The position numbers and the translations under genes were made by a program. The notes under the pieces are model-generated. The model did no database searches, was not told where the DNA came from, and saw only the letters and a list, made by a program, of their open reading frames with translations. Below, piece after piece: positions 52,008-59,278 of a DNA stretch of 64,000 nt. Origin of the DNA: Dictyoglomota bacterium (GTDB lineage Bacteria > Coprothermobacterota > Coprothermobacteria > Coprothermobacterales > JAADFF01); assembly GCA_013153035.1 (NCBI GenBank), contig JAADFF010000083.1, positions 21,666-85,665 of the forward strand. Direction: 5' to 3'. Positions within the stretch are counted from its first letter, which is position 1, and the number at the start of each line of letters is the position of its first letter.

Positions 52008-53019
52008 GAACCCTCCTTATGTTAGCCAAATGTTCTGCATAAGTTTTAGCAAATAAATGTCCACCCTTACCATCCGCAACGAAATACAAATAATCTGTCT
52101 TGGCATAATTAATCACAGCCTTTATAGCATCAAGCGAAGGATTACCTATAGGGGTAGGAGGTAATCCATAATATTTATATGTATTATAAGGCGAATCTAT
52201 TTGTATATCCTCAAACGACAATACAGCCTTGTGATAACCAAGCGCATACTCTACAGTAGGGCACGATTCCAGTTTCATGCCCCGACGAAGCCTATTAATA
52301 AAAACACCGGCTATTATAGGAGCCTCTTCTTTCTTAACAGCCTCCTTCTCAACAATAGATGCAAGGGTAATAATTCCATACTTGTCTAGCCCCGTCCTCT
52401 TTTCAGCTTCTGTCCAATTGATACCAGATACTTTCTTCAAAAAGTTGTTAAACATCATATGCACCAACCTTGTTGTACTCCCAGTAAAGGCATATGTATC
52501 TGGATACAGAAAACCCTCAGGATATCTTATGTGTTTACCGGCAAAAGCCGATACACTCTCAAGTAGAGGTGTCGATGTAGCAGCGTCGATAAAACTATGT
52601 GTAGGTGTTTGTGTTTTTTTATATAAAATATCTGCCATCTCCTTAATAGTAATACCCTCGGGAAAAGTGACCATAACAAAAGCTTTGTCGCACCAATCTT
52701 GAAATGACATTACAATATCAAGATACGTACCCTTTTGCGGAATACAATAAACATAATCAGCTTTAAGTATCTTAGCAATATTATATTTCTCCATTAGAAG
52801 CAGAAGAATATCTTTATCTAAATTTGGGTACTGTGATGTTATCTCCTCAACAATTTTATAAGGGGTATCTCCACTTCTAACCGTAATCTTCAACGGTTTA
52901 TTAAATGTGTATGTCAAGCTTTCCGGAGATGAAACAAAACCAGATAAAAACCACCATATACTATACAGTCCCATTAAGGCAGCTACTATATAAATGAAAT
53001 ATTTAATCTTTACCTTCAC
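51994..53019 (-). CDS. mltG: endolytic murein transglycosylase MltG
   Basis: Membrane-anchored enzyme that cuts nascent glycan strands. The 341 residues have a membrane segment at about 6-28, a LysM-like portion (SGDTPYKIVEEI), and the YceG core. The catalytic glutamate lies in LASIVEKEA, followed by FINRLRRGMKLESCPTVEYALG, SPYNTYKYYGLPPTPIGNPS and YLYFVADGKGGHLFAKTYAEH. The start is GTG. ruvX-mltG adjacency is common in Firmicutes. Confidence 0.95.
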   Translation of the reverse strand: MKVKIKYFIYIVAALMGLYSIWWFLSGFVSSPESLTYTFNKPLKITVRSGDTPYKIVEEITSQYPNLDKDILLLLMEKYNIAKILKADYVYCIPQKGTYLDIVMSFQDWCDKAFVMVTFPEGITIKEMADILYKKTQTPTHSFIDAATSTPLLESVSAFAGKHIRYPEGFLYPDTYAFTGSTTRLVHMMFNNFLKKVSGINWTEAEKRTGLDKYGIITLASIVEKEAVKKEEAPIIAGVFINRLRRGMKLESCPTVEYALGYHKAVLSFEDIQIDSPYNTYKYYGLPPTPIGNPSLDAIKAVINYAKTDYLYFVADGKGGHLFAKTYAEHLANIRRVRGEK

Positions 53020-53407
53020 TAGATAAGTACCCCCTCAGAAGCTCTAAGGCGGCTAAAGAATCTACAGAATACTTATTGCCATACATGTCAAGTAACATAT
53101 CTTTTGCAATTTTACTGGTAAACCGTTCATCCAAAAGAATAACTTCAACATCTTTAGGAAGCTGGGTCTTTAAAGTATCAACAAACTCATCAACAAGTGT
53201 TGCTACCCTACCATGAAGCCCCTTGAGGGTTATAGGATAACCTACAATAACTTTATCTACTTTTTCTTTTTTAATTAAGTCAATAAGATCTTTCCAAAAA
53301 GAAGAACTTTTTCTATCGAGATGAGGACGAGGAAAAGTAAAACCACCCTTGGCAATAGCAATGCCAACCCTTTTTTCTCCATAGTCAATCGCCAATATGT
53401 TTGCCAT
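53003..53407 (-). CDS. ruvX: Holliday junction resolvase-like protein RuvX (YqgF)
   Basis: RNase H-fold nuclease linked to pre-16S rRNA processing and, in some species, Holliday junction cutting. The ATG at 53407 has GGAGGAAGG just upstream; the frame extends further but without support. The 134 residues begin MANILAIDYGEKRVGIAIA with D8 catalytic, then VIVGYPITLKG and LLDERFTSK, then the final aspartate in SVDSLAALELL. Length is normal (about 135-140). Confidence 0.94.
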   Translation of the reverse strand: MANILAIDYGEKRVGIAIAKGGFTFPRPHLDRKSSSFWKDLIDLIKKEKVDKVIVGYPITLKGLHGRVATLVDEFVDTLKTQLPKDVEVILLDERFTSKIAKDMLLDMYGNKYSVDSLAALELLRGYLSSEGKD

Positions 53408-54560
53408 GTCCTTCCTCCCACTCTTTGAAATATAGAACAATAATCTTAGAAAATGCTGCGAATACAGGAACTCCGATAATAATACCAACAACACCACCTA
53501 TCTTTCCACCAACAAGAAGGGCTAACATAACAATCCAAAATGGCACAGACAGATTAGCAGAGTATATAAGAGGTGCAGAAACATTTTCAACAACCTGCCC
53601 AACAATATAAATAAGGGTTAGTACCAGAAAAACCTTCCAAGAGGGCATAGAAGGAATAACAGCAACAATACCAAATAACCAGCCCAAAACAGGTCCAATG
53701 TACGGAATAAGGTCAGTAATAATTGCAACAAGTCCAGCTATTCCCGCATTGGGAAAACCGGCAATAGCAAATCCTAACCATATAACAAAACCTACCATGA
53801 AAGAAATTATCAGCCTATTACCTGTAAACCCCACCATATAGAAATGGATAATTTTTAGGTCTCTGGCAAGATTACGCAGCATCTTCTTTTGCGAGTTTGA
53901 AAAATGATTGATTAGGGATTTTATCTTTTTAGCCTCCATGCCGATTAAAATGGAAACAAAGGCACCGGCACTAATATCAAAGAAGAAGCCCAGAGAAGAT
54001 ACAAAATTCATCATTTTTTCTGTAATTGTGGACAGGAAATTTGTATGTACAAATAAATTATTAATAATACCTTGGGTAATCTGAATCGCCTGCTCCTGAG
54101 TAAGGCCTAGCCTATATAAAAGTATTTCCAATTCCTTTTGTAAAGAGTTGCTATTTTCTAAAAACTTTGAAACAAAATCAATAGCAGCAAATATGGCACT
54201 AACCGTTTGGGCTATAAGTTTGATTGTAACTCCGAAGAAAACCAGCAAGACAATAACATAGGATATCCACATTGTCCACGCCGGGATCTCTTCTATACCA
54301 ATAGGATAACCAAATCTCCATTTACCTTCCTTTACTGAACGGACAGCATACAATATAAGCTTAGCTACCTGAAGGGCAATATAATAAAAGAAAATACCCC
54401 AAGAAAGCCAAGAAAGTAAAAAAGCCATTTTGGTATTAAGCTGCCAAACAAAATAAAAAACAATAAGGAGAAAGAAAAACATAACCTCTAACTTAACGCC
54501 TACAACAAAAAGCATATTGGTATATTGCTTAATGTTTCTAATATCTCCCGTATCCTTCAC
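53385..54560 (-). CDS. AI-2E family transporter (PerM-like membrane protein)
   Basis: Polytopic membrane protein of 391 residues with about eight hydrophobic segments. The family pattern is clear near the end: FPNAGIAGLVAIITDLIPYIGPVLGWLFGIVAVIPS, then GQVVENVSAPLIYS and VGGKIGGVVGIIIGVPVFAAF (in pieces). Substrates in this family vary (AI-2, Na+/H+, unknown). It overlaps sigma by 4 bases and ruvX by 23. Confidence 0.87.
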   Translation of the reverse strand: MKDTGDIRNIKQYTNMLFVVGVKLEVMFFFLLIVFYFVWQLNTKMAFLLSWLSWGIFFYYIALQVAKLILYAVRSVKEGKWRFGYPIGIEEIPAWTMWISYVIVLLVFFGVTIKLIAQTVSAIFAAIDFVSKFLENSNSLQKELEILLYRLGLTQEQAIQITQGIINNLFVHTNFLSTITEKMMNFVSSLGFFFDISAGAFVSILIGMEAKKIKSLINHFSNSQKKMLRNLARDLKIIHFYMVGFTGNRLIISFMVGFVIWLGFAIAGFPNAGIAGLVAIITDLIPYIGPVLGWLFGIVAVIPSMPSWKVFLVLTLIYIVGQVVENVSAPLIYSANLSVPFWIVMLALLVGGKIGGVVGIIIGVPVFAAFSKIIVLYFKEWEEGHGKHIGD

Positions 54561-55318
54561 CGGGCATCAACCTTCATCAGACGTTTAAACTTATCCGTTA
54601 TTCGTCTAATAACCCTAGACACCTGAGGTTGGGATATACCGAGTTCCTTTGCAATTTCTGACTGAGAATATCCTTCTTTATATAAATTCCATATCTTTCT
54701 TTCCGTAGTGGTCAGCATGTTATCTTCTATCCATTGCAAATCTCTCTTCAGATTTTCCTTTTCCTCATCGTAATCGCTTATAACATCATACAAAGACATT
54801 TCATCATCTTCACCAGCAATCGGTACATCCATGGAAGCAGGAGAACCTGCCATAGATATCCACATCTGTTTGATAATATCTTCCACATGAATACCCGCCT
54901 CTTTCATTTCACCAAGGGTGGGTTCCCTTCCCAGTTTTCTACGAAGTTCGTCTATCTTTTTCTTAATGGCCCTGTCTTCTTTGGACATAGTAGCGGGCAC
55001 ACCAATAAGCTGAATACCTCTTTCAAGATACTTCTTCATATAACCATCTATAGTAGATCGGGCAAAATCAGAAAATCTGCCCTTCTCTGGATTATATCTA
55101 TCAAGTGCGTGCAAGAGACCCATGAACCCTTCACTAACAAGGTCATCATGTTCATTACGACGGGAACGAGAATATCTTCTAGCCATTTTTTCTATCTCTG
55201 GCATGAGCTTTTCAGATATCTTAGCTTTAATTTCCTCAGCCTTATCACTATCCCCACGACTTTGAGCCTCGTACATCTCCTTAGCTAATTCGTTAACCTC
55301 ATTCCACACACTATACAC
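54557..55318 (-). CDS. RNA polymerase sigma-70 family factor (FliA/SigB-like group)
   Basis: Alternative sigma factor of about 253 residues with regions 2, 3 and 4. Region 2 is EHDDLVSEGFMGLLHALDRYNPEKGRFSDFARSTIDGYMKKYLE (in pieces), region 3 has DRAIKKKIDELRRKLGREPTLGEM, and region 4 has TTTERKIWNLYKEGYSQSEIAKELGISQPQVSRV. No N-terminal region 1.1 is present, so it is not the housekeeping factor. GTG at 55318 has AAAGGG 8 bases upstream; GTG at 55327 is closer to it. No flagellar genes lie near. The targets are unknown; the pilus operon downstream is a candidate. Confidence 0.9.
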   Translation of the reverse strand: MYSVWNEVNELAKEMYEAQSRGDSDKAEEIKAKISEKLMPEIEKMARRYSRSRRNEHDDLVSEGFMGLLHALDRYNPEKGRFSDFARSTIDGYMKKYLERGIQLIGVPATMSKEDRAIKKKIDELRRKLGREPTLGEMKEAGIHVEDIIKQMWISMAGSPASMDVPIAGEDDEMSLYDVISDYDEEKENLKRDLQWIEDNMLTTTERKIWNLYKEGYSQSEIAKELGISQPQVSRVIRRITDKFKRLMKVDAR

Positions 55319-55664
55319 GGGAAACACCCTTTCTAATCGTAATAGTCATAGAGAATTTCCCAGAACCATCTGTCTCGATATTCCCTCCAGCAATAAACAC
55401 CTTTTTTATTACCATCGTTTCATATTTTCTGTTCGTTGTGTTCATCATGCCCTCAGCCATCAATACAATATCATTATTCTTTTTAGCAAGCTCCATCTCT
55501 ATTTCCTTAAGAAGTCCTCCCATCATTAGCTCCTCTATCTTATGCATAACAGAAACAATGCTATAGAGCTCTTCTAAGCTGAGCATATTACCAACATCAG
55601 ATGCTACAATATCTCTGATGGCTTCCTCGATATCAGCTGGTTTGCGTACCAGTCCTGTGCCCAT
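55311..55664 (-). CDS. hypothetical protein upstream of the sigma factor
   Basis: A product of 117 residues (119 if ATG 55670 is used) that I do not recognise. It has a helical first half (EEAIRDIVASDVGNMLSLEELYSIVSVMHKIEELMM in pieces) and a strand-rich second half ending FSMTITIRKGVSRV. No membrane segment is seen. AGGAGGG overlaps the stop of the 49-residue gene and lies 9 bases before the ATG at 55664. It overlaps the sigma gene by 8 bases, so an anti-sigma or antagonist role is possible, though no known motif supports it. Confidence 0.7.
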   Translation of the reverse strand: MGTGLVRKPADIEEAIRDIVASDVGNMLSLEELYSIVSVMHKIEELMMGGLLKEIEMELAKKNNDIVLMAEGMMNTTNRKYETMVIKKVFIAGGNIETDGSGKFSMTITIRKGVSRV

Positions 55665-55677
55665 AGGCATCACCCTC

Positions 55678-55827
55678 CTAACGATCAAATCTAACCACTA
55701 CCCCTCTGGAAGACCAATTTCTCTTCTTCCTATTTTTTGTTACCAGGGTGATACCTACAGTTATACCTGTAAGAAATACAAGACTAGTGATGCCAATTAT
55801 GAGATATAGCTTCTCTTTTTTACTCAT
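55678..55827 (-). CDS. small 49-residue membrane protein
   Basis: A short gene. The translation begins MSKKEKLYLIIGITSLVFL and continues TGITVGITLVTKNRKKRNW, ending VVVRFDR. That is a basic start, one hydrophobic span of about 22 residues (8-30) and a basic tail, so probably a single-pass protein. AGAGGTGG lies 8 bases before the ATG, which overlaps the DUF948-like stop by 8 bases. The reading frame runs from one gene to the next ribosome binding site with almost no spare sequence. Function unknown. Confidence 0.68.
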   Translation of the reverse strand: MSKKEKLYLIIGITSLVFLTGITVGITLVTKNRKKRNWSSRGVVVRFDR

Positions 55828-56215
55828 CAGATTTGCCACCTCTCCTCTTCTTTCGGCTAATATAATCCTTTACCGGATCGACATCTACTTTCTTAAATCC
55901 TTTCTTTATAAGAGGCATTGCTAATCCTAGTATAGTCTTAAAGTTAGTCTTACCCGCAACAACTGTCATAGTTAGAACATCAACAGTGTCCTTGAGAGAC
56001 CTCACAAGCTCCGCAACTTCATCTGTTGTTTTAGTAAGATTACCGGCCATTTTGGGACTCTCATGTTCAAATGCCTCCACAATGCGATCAACACGCTTCA
56101 GTATCTCGTTCAATGTGCCGAAGTTCTTAGCAAGTGCTATAGCTACTACCAGCCCTACAAAGAATAAAAGCCATAATGGTAATCCTACCGCAAAGAATAA
56201 TGTCCAGCCGCTCAC
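55820..56215 (-). CDS. DUF948-like membrane protein
   Basis: A 131-residue protein with an N-terminal membrane segment (LFFAVGLPLWLLFFVGLVVAIALA, about 6-29). A heptad-like helix follows (LNEILKRVDRIVEAFEHESPKMAGNLTKTTDEVAELVRSLKDTVD in pieces), then a hydrophobic stretch and a very basic tail. This resembles the DUF948/YtxG group of Firmicutes. It overlaps aspS by 4 bases and starts the small-protein group that leads to the sigma factor. Confidence 0.78.
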   Translation of the reverse strand: MSGWTLFFAVGLPLWLLFFVGLVVAIALAKNFGTLNEILKRVDRIVEAFEHESPKMAGNLTKTTDEVAELVRSLKDTVDVLTMTVVAGKTNFKTILGLAMPLIKKGFKKVDVDPVKDYISRKKRRGGKSDE

Positions 56216-58008
56216 TCTTCATCCCCCTCTTTCATTTTACTCATTTTATAATTTTCATAAACCTCTTTTGCCGCCTTTGCAATCTCCATAAAATCTTTAT
56301 ATTGATCATCATATAGTGGTGCAGGCGCTCCTGTAAGGGGACATGCACCGCCTTTTGACTTCGGAAATGCTATAACCTCTCTAATAGATGGTTTGCCAAG
56401 CATAACCATGAGTATTCTATCAAGACCAAGAGCAATGCCACCATGCGGCGGTGCTCCATAATTAAATGCTCTCAGGAAAAACTCAAACCTACCATCAATA
56501 TCACTGAACTGAAGAATCTCAAAAATTCTCTTCTGAAGGTCTCTATCATGAATTCTTATACTACCACCACCTATTTCATAGCCATTGAGCACAATATCAT
56601 AAGCTTTTGCTCTAACTTTAAGAGGTTCTTTATCAAGCAATGGTATATCTTCCTCTATTGGCATAGTAAATGGGTGATGAGCTGCTTTAATAGAACCATC
56701 GTCATTAACCTCAAACAGTGGAAATTCAACAACCCATAGAAATTCGTAACCATCTTTAACAAGTCCTAATTCATTTGCCATACGATTACGTAGACGACCA
56801 ACAATTTCGTTAGCTTTAGGATACTCACCAACAACACCAAGATATGTATGTCCCTCGGGAATCACTTCCAGTAGTTTCTGTTTTTCTTCATCGCTCAGGA
56901 ATTTTGTAATAGTACTAACCAGTTCTCCATCCTTGTGCATAAACCACAGGAGTCCACCTGCGCCCTCCGCCTTTAGCTCTTTCTCCAAATTCTTTAAAAA
57001 GCTCTTTGAATAAATAGCGGGAACAATGATACCAACAACATTATCACCTTTTTCCAGTGCTGAAGCGATAAACTTAACACCAGTATTTCCAAACACATCG
57101 TTGAGATATACAAGTTTTAGCGGATTTCTAAGGTCAGGTTTATCACTACCATAATCGTGCATAGCCTCTTCGTATGTCATAACCCTAAAAGGTGTCTCCA
57201 CTTGATATCCTGTAAGTTTTTCTAAAAGACCAGCCAGCATAGGTTCAATAAGATGACGTATATCCTCTTCATCAATAAAAGACATTTCTATATCAATTTG
57301 GGTAAATTCTGGTTGTCTATCAGCTCTAAGCTCCTCATCTCTAAAACACCTAGCTATTTGAAAATATTTCTCTACTCCTCCTATCATAAGCAATTGCTTG
57401 AATATTTGAGGAGATTCTGCCAAAGCGTAAAAAGTGCCTATGGGATTATGGGAAGGAACCATGAAGTTCCTTGCACCGCCGGGTGTGTACTTCGTAAGAT
57501 ACGGGGTCTCTATTTCCCAGAAACCATTATCAGATAAATAATTTCTGATAAACATAGTTGCCTCATGCCTTTTCCGAAGCATATCCCTCATAGTGGGTCT
57601 CCGTAGATCTATGTAACGGTACTGTAGTCTCTGCATTTCAGAAAGTTTATCTTCCGGAGCAGTAAGAGGAAATGGAGGAACATCAGACTTAGCAAGAATC
57701 TTAACTTCACTGGGTTCTACCTCTATTTCACCTGTCGGAATATTAGGGTTAACAGTAGATTCTTCCCTTGCTTTAACAACACCTTTTACATATATGACAC
57801 TTTCCTTCGTCATCTCATCAAGCACATCTATAAGCTTTCCGTGTTTACTTCTATCAAACACAATTTGTACTTCTCCAGAACGATCACGCAGCATAACAAA
57901 AGTCAAACTACCCAAATCGCGTATCGTATGTACCCAACCGGCAAGCTTAACCTCTTTACCAACATCTGTTTTTCGTAGTGTTCCAGCATAAGTATCCTTA
58001 ATCATCAT
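56212..58008 (-). CDS. aspS: aspartyl-tRNA synthetase (bacterial type)
   Basis: Class II synthetase of 598 residues. The N-terminal OB domain has GWVHTIRDLGSLTFVMLRDRSG. Motif 1 is near RYRYIDLRRP, motif 2 is FRDEELRADRQPEFTQIDIE, a GAD insert covers about 290-420, and motif 3 is GIALGLDRILMVMLG, followed by AFPKSKGGACPLTGAP. The DLG after the OB strand is as in E. coli AspRS. ATGs at 58008 and 58005 are both possible. It follows hisS with a 4-base overlap, as in Firmicutes. Confidence 0.96.
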   Translation of the reverse strand: MMIKDTYAGTLRKTDVGKEVKLAGWVHTIRDLGSLTFVMLRDRSGEVQIVFDRSKHGKLIDVLDEMTKESVIYVKGVVKAREESTVNPNIPTGEIEVEPSEVKILAKSDVPPFPLTAPEDKLSEMQRLQYRYIDLRRPTMRDMLRKRHEATMFIRNYLSDNGFWEIETPYLTKYTPGGARNFMVPSHNPIGTFYALAESPQIFKQLLMIGGVEKYFQIARCFRDEELRADRQPEFTQIDIEMSFIDEEDIRHLIEPMLAGLLEKLTGYQVETPFRVMTYEEAMHDYGSDKPDLRNPLKLVYLNDVFGNTGVKFIASALEKGDNVVGIIVPAIYSKSFLKNLEKELKAEGAGGLLWFMHKDGELVSTITKFLSDEEKQKLLEVIPEGHTYLGVVGEYPKANEIVGRLRNRMANELGLVKDGYEFLWVVEFPLFEVNDDGSIKAAHHPFTMPIEEDIPLLDKEPLKVRAKAYDIVLNGYEIGGGSIRIHDRDLQKRIFEILQFSDIDGRFEFFLRAFNYGAPPHGGIALGLDRILMVMLGKPSIREVIAFPKSKGGACPLTGAPAPLYDDQYKDFMEIAKAAKEVYENYKMSKMKEGDEE

Positions 58009-59261
58009 GAGCTCCCCCTTTCAAGAATGATATCAGCTATATCTTCCTGTTTAAACATCTCCTGCTTACCCGTCTCCATATCTCTTAGTGTTACCATACC
58101 TTTTTCAATTTCATCGTCACCCAGTATAAGAACATATTTGTAGTTTCTTTTAGCTGCAGCCTTCATCTGTGATTTCAGTGATGTCCCTCTAAGGTCGACC
58201 TCTGCAGCAATAAATCTATCCCTCAAAGTTTCTGCTAATACAAAAGCATCATCCATAAAATCCTTTTTTGTATATACCACCATTACCTCGGCATAAGGTT
58301 CATACACGACTTTTTCTGGCACCTGAGCAACCATAAGAAGTCTCTCTATACCAAGGCCAAATCCGACACCGGGCACAGATGGGCCACCATAACTTTCCAT
58401 AAGATAATCATATCGTCCACCACCTGCCACAGCAGACTTAGCACCAAGCCCTTCTCCAATATATTCAAATACCGTTCTTGTATAGTAATCGAATCCCCTA
58501 ACAAGTCTAATATTCTTCTCATACGGCATACCCAACTTGGCAAGGAGCGTTTCTAACCCCTCTTTGTGTGCTTGACACTCTTCGCACAGAAAATCTTCTA
58601 TAGTAGGCATCTTATCAAATAATGAAACAACCTTCTCATCTTTAATATCAAAAAACCTCATAGGATTTCGATTGATTTTCTCATGATACTCTTTGGGAAT
58701 ATCATCCCAGTATTTCTCTATCTCGCTGCGGAGAGCTTTTATATATTTAGGTCTACACACTGGACATCCTATATTGTTATAAGACATATAGCCATTAACT
58801 CCAAATATTCTCATAACGCGGTATAACATAACCATTGCCTCAGCATCACCATGGGGACCACTGACACCAAATAACTCTATACCAAACTGGTGAAACTGAC
58901 GATATCTACCCTTCTGGGGTTTTTCCCTTCTAAACATAGGTCCGATATAAAATACCCTAACCCATGGAAGACTCTTCATACCATGTTCTATATAAGACCG
59001 AACAACGGGAGCTGTACCTTCTGGTCTAAGGGTCAGATATGAACCGTCTTTATCCTCAAACTCATACATCTCTTTCTCAACAACATCACTACTATCACCA
59101 AGCCCCTTCCTAAATAAGAAAGAATATTCCAGTATAGGTGTACGAATTTCTTTGTATCCATAAAGCCTTGCTATAAGTGCAAGGATATTTTCTGTTCTTC
59201 TCCACAACTCTCCATCAGGAGGAAGAATATCACGCATGCCTTTAGGCGTCTTCATCTGCAC
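58005..59261 (-). CDS. hisS: histidyl-tRNA synthetase
   Basis: Class II synthetase of about 418 residues. Motifs are TPKGMRDILPPDGELW at the start, LTLRPEGTAPVVRSYIEHG, RREKPQKGRYRQFHQFGIELFG (motif 2, in pieces) and PGVGFGLGIERLLM (motif 3). Cysteines in GCPVCRP and LCEECQ suggest a zinc site, as in many Gram-positive enzymes. The start is uncertain: GTG at 59261 fits GGGGTGAT 8 bases upstream; ATG at 59255 and GTG at 59270 are alternatives. Confidence 0.95.
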   Translation of the reverse strand: MQMKTPKGMRDILPPDGELWRRTENILALIARLYGYKEIRTPILEYSFLFRKGLGDSSDVVEKEMYEFEDKDGSYLTLRPEGTAPVVRSYIEHGMKSLPWVRVFYIGPMFRREKPQKGRYRQFHQFGIELFGVSGPHGDAEAMVMLYRVMRIFGVNGYMSYNNIGCPVCRPKYIKALRSEIEKYWDDIPKEYHEKINRNPMRFFDIKDEKVVSLFDKMPTIEDFLCEECQAHKEGLETLLAKLGMPYEKNIRLVRGFDYYTRTVFEYIGEGLGAKSAVAGGGRYDYLMESYGGPSVPGVGFGLGIERLLMVAQVPEKVVYEPYAEVMVVYTKKDFMDDAFVLAETLRDRFIAAEVDLRGTSLKSQMKAAAKRNYKYVLILGDDEIEKGMVTLRDMETGKQEMFKQEDIADIILERGSS

Positions 59262-59278
59262 AGTAATCACCCCACATA

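Noticed and set aside
55670..55688. Longer start for the protein before the sigma factor (ATG at 55688)
   Set aside because: The ribosome binding site AGGAGGG lies downstream of that codon, so the start must be at 55670 or 55664.
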